64,000 bases of DNA from Hydrogenophaga sp. (GTDB lineage Bacteria; Pseudomonadota; Gammaproteobacteria; Burkholderiales; Burkholderiaceae_C). Below, one piece after another: positions 17,421-26,640 of the stretch (the stretch's first letter is position 1; each line of letters begins with the position of its first letter). A model generated the notes under the pieces. It searched no databases and was not told where the DNA came from. It saw only the letters and a list, made by a program, of their open reading frames with translations. Where the stretch lies: assembly GCA_011391495.1 (NCBI GenBank), contig JAABQK010000012.1:18947-82946 (forward strand), read 5' to 3'. A program made the translations under genes and the position numbers.

Positions 17421-18599
17421 TTACTTGCCCTTCTTGAAGGCGTTGTAGGCGTTGGCCATGGCCTCGCGGGCTTCGTTGGTGAAGCTGCTCGGCGGGATCA
17501 TCTTGGCGAAGTAGTCGGACTCCACGAAGATGGTCTTGTTGCCGGCGATCTCGGGCTTGATCTTGTCCATGGCAGCCTTGTTGCCGGTGGGGTAGCTCAT
17601 GTCGTTGGCCATGGCCGCGGCGTTTTCCGGGCGCAGGTAGAAGTCGATGAAGGCCGCCGCGTTGTTCGGGTGCTTGGCGTCCTTGGTCACGGCCATGGTG
17701 TCAAAGAAGATCAGCGCGCCGGTGCTCGGCAGCAGGGCCTCGATTGCGTCCTTGGAACCGTTTTCCTTGGCGCGCGCAGCCGCGATGTTGATGTCACCCG
17801 ACCAGCCAATGGCCACGCAGGCCTTGGCGCCCGCGATGTCGTCGATCATGGTCGAACTGAACAGGCGCACGTCCTTGCGCACCTTGGCGAGCATCTCGCC
17901 AGCGGCCTTGTAGTCGGCCGGGTCGTTGGAATAGGCGTCCTTGCCGATGTAGTGCAGCGCCACCGGGATGATCTCGGTCGGCGAATCGAGGTAAGCGATG
18001 CCACAGGACTTCAGCTTGCTGGTGTACTCGGGCTTGAACACCAGGTCCCAGGCATTCTCCGGCATGGCCATGCCGCCCAGCGCCTTTTCCACGCGGGTCT
18101 TGTTGATGCCGACCGTGGTGAAACCCCAGGCCCAGGGCACCAGGTGCTTGTTTTCCGGATCGGCCTTGGTCAGCGTGCTCATGATGGCCGGATCGAGATT
18201 GTCCAGATTCGGGATCTGGTCCTTCAGCAGCGGCTGCAGCAGGCCGCCTTCGATCTGGCCCTTGGCGAACACGGTGCCGGGCACCACGATGTCGTAGCCG
18301 GTGTTGCCCGCCACCAGCTTGGCGTGCAGGGCTTCGTTGGTCTCGAAGGTGTCGTAGTTGACCTTGATGCCGGACTCCTTCTCGAAGGCGGCGATCATGC
18401 CTTCCGGAATGTAGTCTGGCCAGTTGTAGATGTTCAGGACTTTTTCATCGTCGTACACCGGGCCGGCGGGTGCAGCCGGCGCGGCGGGCGCAGCAGCCAC
18501 CGGAGCGGGCGCCGCAGGCGCGGCCACCGGCTCTTCTTTTTTGCCGCAGGCGGCCAGCAGGATTGCCGAGATGGCCAGAGCCAGAACTTGCTTCTTCAT
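17421..18599 (-). CDS. potF: Periplasmic polyamine-binding lipoprotein, PotF/PotD-like
   Basis: Substrate-binding protein of 392 residues for putrescine or spermidine. The N-terminal lipobox LLAACG (Cys about residue 18) indicates a lipid-anchored protein. An alanine/proline-rich linker (to about residue 50) leads to the type 2 binding fold, beginning EKVLNIYNWPDYIPEG. The start at 18599 has a ribosome site; a longer frame upstream lacks a signal. It is the first gene of its transport operon and has its own terminator, fitting the usual excess of binding protein. Confidence 0.93.
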   Translation of the reverse strand: MKKQVLALAISAILLAACGKKEEPVAAPAAPAPVAAAPAAPAAPAGPVYDDEKVLNIYNWPDYIPEGMIAAFEKESGIKVNYDTFETNEALHAKLVAGNTGYDIVVPGTVFAKGQIEGGLLQPLLKDQIPNLDNLDPAIMSTLTKADPENKHLVPWAWGFTTVGINKTRVEKALGGMAMPENAWDLVFKPEYTSKLKSCGIAYLDSPTEIIPVALHYIGKDAYSNDPADYKAAGEMLAKVRKDVRLFSSTMIDDIAGAKACVAIGWSGDINIAAARAKENGSKDAIEALLPSTGALIFFDTMAVTKDAKHPNNAAAFIDFYLRPENAAAMANDMSYPTGNKAAMDKIKPEIAGNKTIFVESDYFAKMIPPSSFTNEAREAMANAYNAFKKGK

Positions 18600-18786
18600 G
18601 ATGAGGAACACTCCAGAAAAGTGGGATGAAACCCGACGGTTGACACAACGGAACCGGCTGCGTTGCACCCCTTGGGTGCTAGCAATTTACAGACCAACTT
18701 TATCCCCGATTTGGGGCATCGAATAACTGTAACAAAGATTCAGGTCCGCTTGAACCCACGTCAACCCGCAAGCCGGCCGCGGGCCT

Positions 18787-20226
18787 TCAGGCCAGCTGCC
18801 CGGCGGTGCGCAGGTCGTCCAGCGTGGCGTCCAGGCAGCGGCGGATCAGCGCCATCATTTCGTCGATCTGTGCGCGCGTCATCACGAGCGGCGGCGAGAT
18901 GATCATGCGGTCGCCCACGGCGCGCATGATCAGCCCGTTGCGGAAACAGTGGCCGCGGCAGATCATGCCCACGCCCAGATCGGGGTCGAACATCTCTTTC
19001 GTCGCCTTGTTCTTCACCAGCACCAGCCCGGCGACAAAACCGCAGGTCTCGGCCTCGGCCACCAGCGGGTGGTGGTTGAGCTCGGCAAAACGCTCGGCCA
19101 GGTAGGGGCCGGTGTCGTCCCGCACGCGACCCACCAGGTTCTCGCGCTCCATGAGCTCCAGATTGGCCAGCGCCACCGCGCAGGCCACCGGGTGGCCGCT
19201 GTAGGTGTAGCCGTGGTTGAACTCGCCACCCTGCTCGATCAGCACCTTGGCCACGCGGTCACCCACCATCACGCCGCCGAGCGGGATGTAGCCGCTGGTC
19301 ACCCCCTTGGCAAAGGTCACCAGATCGGGCCGGTAACCGAACTTCTCGTACGCAAACCAGTGGCCCAGGCGGCCAAAGGCGCAGATCACCTCGTCGGAGA
19401 TCAGCAGGACACCGTACTGGTCGACGATGCGCTGGATCTCGGGCCAGTAGGTTTCGGGCGGGATGATGACGCCACCGGCCCCCTGCAAGGGTTCGGCAAT
19501 GAAGGCCGCCACCTTGTCGGCGCCGATTTCCAGGATCTTGGCTTCCAGCCAGCCCGCGGCACGGCGGCCGAAGTCGGCCCGGCTCTCCCCCGGCAGCGCA
19601 TTTTCAAGAAAGTACGGCTGCTCGATGTGCGTGATGTTCGGGATCGGCAGGTCGCCCTGCGCGTGCATGCCGCTCATGCCGCCGAGCGACGCGCCCGCCA
19701 TGGTGCTGCCGTGATAGGCGTTGTGGCGGCTGATGATCACCTTGCGCTGCGGCTGGCCCAGCAGGTCCCAGTAGCGGCGCACCATGCGCACGTTGGTGTC
19801 GTTGCTTTCGCTGCCGCTGCTGGAGAAGAACACGTGCTCAAAGCTGCGCCCGCCGATCTTCGGCGCGAGCGAGGCCAGCTTGGTCGCCAGCTGCACGGCG
19901 GGTACGTTGGTGGTCTGGAAGAAGCTGTTGTAGAAGGGCAGCGTCATCATCTGCTGGTACGCCGCGTCGGCCAGCTCCTTGCGGCCGTAGCCGGCGTTCA
20001 CGCACCACAGGCCGCTCATGGCGTCGAGGATCTTGTTGCCTTCCGAATCCCAGATGTAGATGTTGTCGGCCCGGGTGATGACGCGCGAACCGCGCGTGGC
20101 CAGGTCACCGTGGTCGGTGAAGGGGTGGATGAAGTGCGCGCTGTCCAGCGCCTGGATGGCCTTGGTGTCCTGCTGCTCGGCGCGGCGAACCAGGGCGGGC
20201 GGTGCGATGAGGGTCGAGGGGTTCAC
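18787..20226 (-). CDS. Putrescine/omega-amino-acid:pyruvate-type transaminase (SpuC-like)
   Basis: Class III PLP aminotransferase of 479 residues. The cofactor motif SDEVICAFGRLG and the PLP lysine in VTFAKGVTSGY are clear. The N-terminal HPFTDH and MWCVNAGYG-type segments match SpuC and related polyamine transaminases. It may convert putrescine directly to 4-aminobutanal with pyruvate as acceptor, a route parallel to gamma-glutamylation. It follows the PuuA-like ligase gene on the same strand, separated by a repeat element. Confidence 0.88.
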   Translation of the reverse strand: MNPSTLIAPPALVRRAEQQDTKAIQALDSAHFIHPFTDHGDLATRGSRVITRADNIYIWDSEGNKILDAMSGLWCVNAGYGRKELADAAYQQMMTLPFYNSFFQTTNVPAVQLATKLASLAPKIGGRSFEHVFFSSSGSESNDTNVRMVRRYWDLLGQPQRKVIISRHNAYHGSTMAGASLGGMSGMHAQGDLPIPNITHIEQPYFLENALPGESRADFGRRAAGWLEAKILEIGADKVAAFIAEPLQGAGGVIIPPETYWPEIQRIVDQYGVLLISDEVICAFGRLGHWFAYEKFGYRPDLVTFAKGVTSGYIPLGGVMVGDRVAKVLIEQGGEFNHGYTYSGHPVACAVALANLELMERENLVGRVRDDTGPYLAERFAELNHHPLVAEAETCGFVAGLVLVKNKATKEMFDPDLGVGMICRGHCFRNGLIMRAVGDRMIISPPLVMTRAQIDEMMALIRRCLDATLDDLRTAGQLA

Positions 20227-20262
20227 AACAGACTCGCTTTCAGAGAGGGGGAGTTAATCAAG

Positions 20263-20337
20263 AACGCCGCGGAACCGGCTTTGCCGGGCCGCCACCGTTA
20301 CCCCCTGGGGGGTGACGCCGAAGGCGGCGCGGGGGGG
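20263..20337 (-). repeat. Intergenic GC-rich repeat, copy 5
   Basis: On the minus strand it begins directly after the PuuA-like stop as CCCCCCGCGCCGCC and ends GGTTCCGCGGCGTTCTT near 20261. It is nearly identical in its second half to copy 4. Confidence 0.88.
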
Positions 20338-21708
20338 TCAAACGTGCAACAGAAGATGTTCCCGTTCCCAGGGCGAGATCACCTTCATGAACTCATCGAA
20401 CTCCAGCTCCTTGATCTCGGTGTAGATCGTGATGAACTCCTTGCCCAGGATGTCGTGCAGGTCGGTTTCGCGGCGCAACCAGTCGAGCGCCTCGCCCAGA
20501 CTGCGCGGCAGCGAATAGGGCGCCAGGTAGGCGTCGCCCTTCATCTCGGGCTTGGGCTTGATCTTGTTCTTCATGCCCAGGTAGCCACAGGCCAGCGTCA
20601 TGGCCATCGCAATGTAGGGGTTGGCATCGGCGCCGATGACGCGGTTTTCCACCCGGCGCGCCGCCGGCGTGGCGATCGGCGACCGGATGCCCACGGTGCG
20701 GTTGTCGTGGCCCCACTCGATGTTGATCGGCGCCGCGGTGTTGCGCGACAGGCGCCGGTAGCTGTTCACGTACGGCGCCACCAGCACCATCGCGGCCGGA
20801 ATGTAGCGTTGCAGACCCCCGATGTAATGGGAGAAAGCCTCGGACGCGGTGCCGTCTTCCTTGCTGAAGATGTTCTGGCCGGTGGCCTTGTCCAGAATGC
20901 TCTGGTGCACATGCATGGCGCTGCCGGGTTCGCCGGCGATCGGCTTGGCCATGAAGGTGGCGTACATGTCGTGGCGCAGCGCGGCCTCGCGCACCGTGCG
21001 CTTGAAGAAGAACACCTCATCGGCCAGGCCCAGCGGGTGGGCATGGAAGAAGTTGATCTCCATCTGCCCGGCACCGACCTCGTGGATCAGCGTGTCCACG
21101 TTGAGCTCCATCTTGTCGCAGTAGTCGTAGATCTCCTCGAACAGCGGATCGAACTCGTTCACCGCGTCGATGCTGTAGGCCTGGCGAGAGGTCTCGGCGC
21201 GGCCGCTGCGACCGATCGGGGGCTTCAGGAGCGTGTTCGGGTCGGTGTTGCGGGCCGTCAGGTAGAACTCCAGCTCCGGCGCCACCACCGGGTCCCAGCC
21301 CTCGGCGTCGTACAGGTCGCAGATACGCCGCAGCACGCTGCGCGGGGCGAACGGCACCAGCTTGCCTTCGTGGTCGAAACAGTCGTGGATCACCTGCGCC
21401 GTGGGGTCGGTCGCCCAGGGCACGATGCGCACCGTGGTCGGGTCCGGCCGCAGCTGCATGTCCTTGTCGGTCGGATCCACCACGTCGTAGTAGGGACCGC
21501 TCTCCGGAAACTCGCCCGTCACGCCCATGCCCACGATGGCCTGCGGCAGGCGCATGCCGCGGTCTTCGGTGAACTTGCCGCGCGGCAGGATCTTGCCGCG
21601 CGCCACACCGGTCAGGTCGGGCACCAGGCACTCCACCTCGGTGACGCGCCGCTCGTTGAGCCAGTTCTCCAGATCGTTGAAGCTGTTGACTTTCTTGGAT
21701 GCTGTCAT
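20338..21708 (-). CDS. puuA: Gamma-glutamylputrescine synthetase (glutamine-synthetase family)
   Basis: ATP-dependent ligase of 456 residues with the glutamine-synthetase fold, joining glutamate to putrescine. Motifs include PDLTGVARGKILP near residues 29-41, the metal-binding APELEFYL and EVGAGQMEINF, the SAMHVHQS histidine segment and the WGHDNRTVGIR loop. It is followed by the SpuC-like transaminase gene and preceded on the same strand by a PuuD-type hydrolase, which supports the polyamine assignment over ordinary nitrogen assimilation. Confidence 0.9.
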   Translation of the reverse strand: MTASKKVNSFNDLENWLNERRVTEVECLVPDLTGVARGKILPRGKFTEDRGMRLPQAIVGMGVTGEFPESGPYYDVVDPTDKDMQLRPDPTTVRIVPWATDPTAQVIHDCFDHEGKLVPFAPRSVLRRICDLYDAEGWDPVVAPELEFYLTARNTDPNTLLKPPIGRSGRAETSRQAYSIDAVNEFDPLFEEIYDYCDKMELNVDTLIHEVGAGQMEINFFHAHPLGLADEVFFFKRTVREAALRHDMYATFMAKPIAGEPGSAMHVHQSILDKATGQNIFSKEDGTASEAFSHYIGGLQRYIPAAMVLVAPYVNSYRRLSRNTAAPINIEWGHDNRTVGIRSPIATPAARRVENRVIGADANPYIAMAMTLACGYLGMKNKIKPKPEMKGDAYLAPYSLPRSLGEALDWLRRETDLHDILGKEFITIYTEIKELEFDEFMKVISPWEREHLLLHV

Positions 21709-21747
21709 GGGCCGGTTCCTCTCGTCTCGTTGTTGGTCTGGGGGGGT

Positions 21748-22560
21748 TCAGGCGCCGATGCTGGCGCGGCTGCGGTTCAGGTCGTCGGTCTGCAGGCGCA
21801 GGCTGTGACGCGAGCGACAGGCGCGCCCGAAGGCATCGAAGATGGCGGCGTAAAACGGGTTGTCCTGGCTGCGCCATTCGGGGTGGAACTGCACCGCATA
21901 GGCAAAGGTGTGGGCACCCTGGACGGCAAAGGCCTCCACCAGGCCGTCGGGCGCATGGGCCAACGCTTCCAGACCGGTCGCCAGCCGGTTGATACCCTGC
22001 CCGTGCAAGGAGTTCACCATCACCTCGGTGCCACCAGCCCAGGTCTCGAACACGCTGCCGGGCAGCAGCGAAATGGGGTGGCGCGGCGCGTACTGTTCTT
22101 CAAAAGGCGCGCTTTTGGGTTCGCGGTGGTCCATCAGGCCGGGCACCTCCTGCACCCGCTGGTGCAGCGTGCCGCCGAGCGCCACATTGATCTCCTGGAA
22201 GCCGCGGCACACACCCAGCAGGGGCACGCCCTCGTGCACACAGGCCTTCACCAGCGCCAGCGTGAGCGAATCGCGGACCGGGTCCAGCGGCAGGCTCGGG
22301 TCGGCCACGTCTTCGTCAAAATGCGAGGGATGCACGTTCGAGGGCGAGCCGGTCAGCATCACACCGTCCACCATCGACAGCAACTCACCGATCTGCCCGG
22401 CGTCTGCCAGGGGAAACATCACCGGCTGCGCCTGCGCTCCCAGCTTGACCGCGCGGGCGTACTTGTCGCCCAGCAGCAAGAAGGGCATCTGGTGCCCGTG
22501 GTCGCCCAAGAGGCGGTGGTCGGCGGGCAGCCAGACCATGCACGGCGGCGGCTTTTTCAT
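21748..22560 (-). CDS. puuD: Gamma-glutamyl-gamma-aminobutyrate hydrolase (PuuD-like)
   Basis: Class I glutamine-amidotransferase-like hydrolase of 270 residues that frees GABA from its glutamyl adduct. The nucleophile cysteine lies in GVCRGFQEIN near residues 124-133, and the His-x-Glu pair in QFHPEWRSQ near 226-234. The ATG at 22560 has a GGAG ribosome site 5 nt away; five upstream codons in the same frame are probably not used. It is read toward the PuuA-like gene (39-nt gap) and away from the MocR regulator gene. Confidence 0.92.
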   Translation of the reverse strand: MKKPPPCMVWLPADHRLLGDHGHQMPFLLLGDKYARAVKLGAQAQPVMFPLADAGQIGELLSMVDGVMLTGSPSNVHPSHFDEDVADPSLPLDPVRDSLTLALVKACVHEGVPLLGVCRGFQEINVALGGTLHQRVQEVPGLMDHREPKSAPFEEQYAPRHPISLLPGSVFETWAGGTEVMVNSLHGQGINRLATGLEALAHAPDGLVEAFAVQGAHTFAYAVQFHPEWRSQDNPFYAAIFDAFGRACRSRHSLRLQTDDLNRSRASIGA

Positions 22561-22583
22561 GGAGTCTCCAAACACGTGGCTTC

Positions 22584-22610
22584 ATTGTGACCAGGAAATT
22601 GGATCACAAT
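22584..22610. promoter_or_regulatory. Inverted repeat ATTGTGA-N13-TCACAAT upstream of puuD
   Basis: The arms ATTGTGA (22584-22590) and TCACAAT (22604-22610) are perfect complements, 24 nt from the puuD start and in the divergent region shared with the MocR gene. It is a probable operator or upstream site for the polyamine genes. Short TGCCACT/TGCCATT direct repeats, a layout MocR proteins often use, follow at about 22624 and 22637. Confidence 0.55.
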
Positions 22611-22651
22611 CGGAGCCAGTTGATGCCACTACAGGGTGCCATTTGCACCAA

Positions 22652-22737
22652 CCCCCTGCGCCGCTGACGCGGCTTCCCCCTTGAAAGGGGGACCACGCCA
22701 GCGGCCCGGCCTAGCCGGTTCCGCGGCGTGTGCTGGG
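22652..22737 (+). repeat. Intergenic GC-rich repeat, copy 6
   Basis: CCCCCTGCGCCGCTGACGCG, then CCCCCTTGAAAGGGGG and GGCCCGGCCTAGCCGG, ending GGCGTGTGCTGG. It lies in the divergent region between puuD and the MocR gene, so it is the only copy not placed just after a stop codon. Confidence 0.88.
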
Positions 22738-22790
22738 CCAGGCACTTCTTCTGTCGCTGAACCTGTGTTTCCAGAATTGCCCGTCAAGCC

Positions 22791-24296
22791 ATGTTGTCCG
22801 AGTTCCTGCTCAGTGAAATGACCCGCCTGGGCGCCCAGGATGCCCTGCCCCTGCACCGCCAGCTCTACGAGGCGCTGCGCCGCGCCATGCTTGACGGCAA
22901 GCTGACGGCGGGCGAGCGGCTGCCCTCGAGCCGCGACCTGGCGCAGGACCTCAACCTGTCGCGCAACACGGTGGTGGCCGCCATCAACCAGCTCAGCGTC
23001 GAAGGCTATCTGCTCAGCCGCGTGGGCAGTGGCACCTATGTGAACGACAACGTGCCACGGGGCCACTCCGGTGCCGTGGCACGGCACCATGCGCGCGGCG
23101 CATTCGGCGCTGCACCGGGGCGCCTGTCGGTGCGCGGACTGGCGCTGTCCACCGCCTTCTGCGCCACCCAGCTCGAAGTCCAGCCCTTCACACCCGGCAT
23201 CGCCGACTTCAGCGCCTTTCCGCTCACGCTCTGGCAGCGCCTGCAGAACAAGCACTGGCGCATGACCTACCCGGACATGCTGGACTACAACGACTCCGGC
23301 GGCTATGCCCCGCTGCGCCGCGCCATCGCCGACTACCTGCGCGTGTTCCGCAGCGTGCAGCTCGAGGCCGACCAGGTCATCGTCACCACCGGCACCCAGC
23401 AGTCGCTCGAACTCTGCGCCCGCCTGCTGGCCGACCACGGCGACACCGTCTGGGTGGAAGACCCGGCCTACTGGGGCGCAGCCAAGGCCTTCATGGCCAC
23501 TGGCCTGGCCATCCACCCGGTGCCGGTGGACGACGAAGGCATCCACCCCGGAACGGCAGACGACACACACCCGCCCAGACTCATCTACCTGACGCCCTCG
23601 CACCAGTACCCCACAGGCGCCGTCATGTCGCTGCCGCGGCGCCACCAGCTGCTGGCCACCGCGCGCGCGCACGGCGCCTGGGTGCTGGAAGACGATTACG
23701 ACAGCGAATACCGCTTCAGCGGTCCGCCCATTTCCTCGCTGGAGGGCCTGGACACCGACGGCCGCGTGCTCTACATGGGCACCTTCTCCAAGGTGCTCTA
23801 CCCCGGCATCAAGCTCGGCTACCTGGTGGTGCCGAAGACGCTGGTGGCCGCCTTCAAACAGGCCCACTACGACCTGAACCGCCCGGGCCAGATGCCACTG
23901 CAGGCGGCGCTGGCCGAGTTCATTGAAATGGGGCACTTCAGCAGCGCGCTGCGCCGCGCACGCCAGAGCTACGGCGAGCGCCGGCAGTGCCTGCTGGAAG
24001 CGCTGAAACCCGTGCTCGCGCCCGCCGGCAGCGAAGGCCCGTTCATCAGCGGTGCCGAGCAAGGCCTGCACCTGTGTCTGCGCCTGCCGGGCCAGGTGGA
24101 CGACCAGGCGCTGGCCCGGCGCATCGCCCAGCAGGGTCTCACGGTGCGGCCGCTCTCGGCCTACTGCCTGGAGCGCACCGACCTGCGCGGCCTGGTCATC
24201 GGCTACGGCTACGCGCCGCTGACCGAGATCGCGCGCTGCGGGCCGGTGCTGGCGGCGGCCGTGCGGCAGGAACTGGAAGGTGCTCGGTCCGCCTGA
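22791..24296 (+). CDS. MocR/PdxR-family regulator (GntR HTH fused to aminotransferase domain)
   Basis: Regulator of 501 residues. The N-terminal winged helix (about 10-85) contains LPSSRDLAQDLNLSRNTVV, and the C-terminal domain (about 130-495) has an aminotransferase type I fold. The PLP lysine is in GTFSKVLYPGIKLGY near residues 328-342. Such proteins sense PLP adducts with amines or GABA-like molecules. Its divergent position from puuD and the surrounding polyamine genes suggest it regulates putrescine or GABA use. Targets are inferred from position only. Confidence 0.92.
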   Translation: MLSEFLLSEMTRLGAQDALPLHRQLYEALRRAMLDGKLTAGERLPSSRDLAQDLNLSRNTVVAAINQLSVEGYLLSRVGSGTYVNDNVPRGHSGAVARHHARGAFGAAPGRLSVRGLALSTAFCATQLEVQPFTPGIADFSAFPLTLWQRLQNKHWRMTYPDMLDYNDSGGYAPLRRAIADYLRVFRSVQLEADQVIVTTGTQQSLELCARLLADHGDTVWVEDPAYWGAAKAFMATGLAIHPVPVDDEGIHPGTADDTHPPRLIYLTPSHQYPTGAVMSLPRRHQLLATARAHGAWVLEDDYDSEYRFSGPPISSLEGLDTDGRVLYMGTFSKVLYPGIKLGYLVVPKTLVAAFKQAHYDLNRPGQMPLQAALAEFIEMGHFSSALRRARQSYGERRQCLLEALKPVLAPAGSEGPFISGAEQGLHLCLRLPGQVDDQALARRIAQQGLTVRPLSAYCLERTDLRGLVIGYGYAPLTEIARCGPVLAAAVRQELEGARSA

Positions 24297-24314
24297 GCAA
24301 CCGACGGCCTGGCT

Positions 24315-25352
24315 TCAGGTCCTGCGCACACCACGGCGCCAGACCAGTCCGCCCAGCACCAGCAGCCAGACGCCGAAGGCGATCCAGATCATGCCCTGTG
24401 CTATCCAGTGCAGGGGCGGGAAGTCGGCTGCCAGCCCCAGGCGCGCGCTGGCCACCGCGTACATGCCGAGCGGGAACACGAGACTCCACAGCACCGGCTC
24501 GTAGCGCAGGGGAAGGCGGTTCACGCCGTATTTCCAGAAGCCGAAGATGCACAGCATCGGAATCCACCAGGTGGCCCAGGCCCAGAGCATCAGCGTCACG
24601 CCGTCGATGAACGGCCGCTGCGCGGCCAGAAAGGGCAGCCGCGGGTCCTCGGTGATCAGGCTGGTGCCCGCGTTGACGCTGATGGCCGCCGCGCCCATCA
24701 CCACCCAGAGCAAGGGCGTCACGTCCTGCGGCTTGAGGGTGAGAAAGAAGATGCGGTAGCAGAACAGCGTGACGAAGATGCCGTAGAAGACGAGGCCGAG
24801 GCCCCAGAGCATGTGCACCTCGACCATCATGTAGCCGCCATAGGCACCGAGGTCGGGCGCGATGCGCGCGCCCAGCAGCACCAGCGACTGCGTGCCGACG
24901 ATCGCGATCAGCCAGCCGCCGTGCACGATGTTCACGTTGTGCTCGTGGGTCAGGAAGGTGAGCACGCTGAACGCCAGGTAGAGCAGCGCGCACCAGACCA
25001 GAAAGGCCATCACCCAGCAGGCCATGGCCAGCCCGACATGACCCATGCCGTGCAGCAGCAGGCCCACGATGTTGGTCGCCGCCACCAGCGTGAAATAGGA
25101 AAACACCATGCGCGGGTTGAGCAGGTCGATGCGCACCGCCGACGCGAACCACAGAACCCGCGCCAGGCTCAGCAGCACCAGCAGCACCCAGGCCACGAGC
25201 GCAACGGTGCGCATCCCCGAGGCCAGGCTCTGGAAGCCCAGGGTCTGGAAGCCCAGTGCAATGATCCCGCTGGACATCACGAGGGCAAAGTTGCCCGGGT
25301 GCAGCGCCTGGACTGAAAACGAACTGGAAGGCTGCGGCGTGGATGCTGGCAT
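24315..25352 (-). CDS. TDT-family membrane transporter (tellurite-resistance/dicarboxylate type)
   Basis: Inner-membrane protein of 345 residues with about ten hydrophobic segments, matching the TDT/SLAC1 family (TehA, Mae1, SsuE-linked exporters). The segment NPRMVFSYFTLVAATNIVG near residues 75-93 is typical. The family carries anions such as malate, sulfite or tellurite-related oxyanions; this one's substrate is open. The ATG at 25352 begins a short polar lead before the first helix; the frame upstream of it is not conserved. Confidence 0.85.
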   Translation of the reverse strand: MPASTPQPSSSFSVQALHPGNFALVMSSGIIALGFQTLGFQSLASGMRTVALVAWVLLVLLSLARVLWFASAVRIDLLNPRMVFSYFTLVAATNIVGLLLHGMGHVGLAMACWVMAFLVWCALLYLAFSVLTFLTHEHNVNIVHGGWLIAIVGTQSLVLLGARIAPDLGAYGGYMMVEVHMLWGLGLVFYGIFVTLFCYRIFFLTLKPQDVTPLLWVVMGAAAISVNAGTSLITEDPRLPFLAAQRPFIDGVTLMLWAWATWWIPMLCIFGFWKYGVNRLPLRYEPVLWSLVFPLGMYAVASARLGLAADFPPLHWIAQGMIWIAFGVWLLVLGGLVWRRGVRRT

Positions 25353-25531
25353 GAAGGTGCTCACGGGTGTTGAAGCGGATCGCGCACGGAAACGTCCCGG
25401 CGGACCGCTTGCGCATTCTCGTCCAACACGGGTCCGGAGCCGGAGCCGCGGGCCGGCCGTGTGTGCCATCGCACAGACGGCACCCGGTCCACCGGTCATC
25501 CTGCGGTGCATGTCCTTTCTGGAGACCCGAC

Positions 25532-26632
25532 ATGACAACCCTTTCAAGAAACCTGCTGGCTGCAGCCAGCGTGCTGCTCGCCACGCAGGTGGCGGCCCAG
25601 GCCACCTTCTACGAACACGAGAACTTTGCAGGCCGCTCCCTGAATGCGACCGAGCAGGTTCCCAGCTTCGGGCATTACGGCTTCAATGACCGCAGTTCAT
25701 CCGTTGTGATCGTTGGCGAGCGCTGGGAGATCTGCCAGGACGACGGCTACCAGGGGACCTGCACGGTGGTCCGCGAAGGGCGATATGCCTCGCTCGCCGC
25801 CATGGGTCTGAACGATCGCGTCTCGTCGGCGCGGGTCTTGAGCCGCGATGCACGCAGCAGGAACGACCGCCACGATGCGGCACCGGTCACACCGCAGATC
25901 ACATTCTTCCAGCGCGAAGGTTTCGAGGGTCGCTCCTTCACCACCACCGGCCGTGTCGCCAATTTCCGGCGCGCGGGCTTCAGCGACCGGGCCTCGTCGG
26001 CCGTGGTGGTGGGTGAACGCTGGGAAGTCTGCGACAACCTGCGGTTCCGCGGTCAGTGCACCGTGCTGCGGCCTGGGCGCTACCCGTCGCTCGCCGCGAT
26101 GGGTCTGAACGACCGCATCAGCTCGGTCCGCGCCGTGGCACCTGACGCGCGCATCGCGGACAGGCGCTACGCGCCGGAACCGATGCCGGTCTACGACAGC
26201 CGCCGCCGCGGCGGTGAACGCCTGTACGAAGCGAACATCACATCCTCGCATGCCGTGCTCGCCACCTCCGGCCAGCGTTGCTGGGTCGAGAGCACCCAGG
26301 TTCCCCAGGCCGAGCGCAGCGCCAATGTGCCGGCGGCGATCGCCGGCGCCCTCATCGGCGGCATCCTCGGTCACCAGGTGGGCGGCGGGACCGGCAAGGA
26401 CATCGCCACCGTCGGTGGTGCCGTCGCGGGTGCCGCGATCGGTTCCCAGGTCGGTCGCGACGGCCGGCCCACCACCCAGGATGTGCAACGCTGCGAAAAC
26501 GTGCCCGGCGGCGCCCAACCCGCGTACTGGGATGTCAGCTACAACTTCCGCGGCCAGGACCACCGCGTCCAGATGGCGGTCGCGCCAGGCGCCACGGTCA
26601 CGGTCAACGAACAGGGTGAACCGCGCCAGTGA
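25532..26632 (+). CDS. Secreted beta/gamma-crystallin protein with glycine-zipper domain
   Basis: Envelope protein of 366 residues. A signal peptide (residues 1-24, cut after AAQA) leads into two clear beta/gamma-crystallin domains at about 25-103 and 119-197. Each has the repeated segments FxGRS, GERWEVC or GERWEIC, and a final SLAAMGLNDR. A glycine-zipper segment (about 290-325, AGALIGGILGHQVGGG) resembles the 17-kDa surface antigen family and may insert in a membrane. The two crystallin domains look like an internal duplication. Calcium binding and a surface-stress role are plausible but not shown. Confidence 0.9.
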   Translation: MTTLSRNLLAAASVLLATQVAAQATFYEHENFAGRSLNATEQVPSFGHYGFNDRSSSVVIVGERWEICQDDGYQGTCTVVREGRYASLAAMGLNDRVSSARVLSRDARSRNDRHDAAPVTPQITFFQREGFEGRSFTTTGRVANFRRAGFSDRASSAVVVGERWEVCDNLRFRGQCTVLRPGRYPSLAAMGLNDRISSVRAVAPDARIADRRYAPEPMPVYDSRRRGGERLYEANITSSHAVLATSGQRCWVESTQVPQAERSANVPAAIAGALIGGILGHQVGGGTGKDIATVGGAVAGAAIGSQVGRDGRPTTQDVQRCENVPGGAQPAYWDVSYNFRGQDHRVQMAVAPGATVTVNEQGEPRQ

Positions 26633-26640
26633 CGGATGAC

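Noticed and set aside
18750..18770. TTGA-N7-TCAA near the potF-like promoter as an FNR box
   Set aside because: The spacer is 7, not 6, so it does not fit the FNR/Dnr layout.
18949..22590. A 1213-codon open frame on the plus strand
   Set aside because: It runs antisense to the transaminase, PuuA-like and PuuD-like genes, which are clearly coding; it has no family features and is a shadow caused by high GC.
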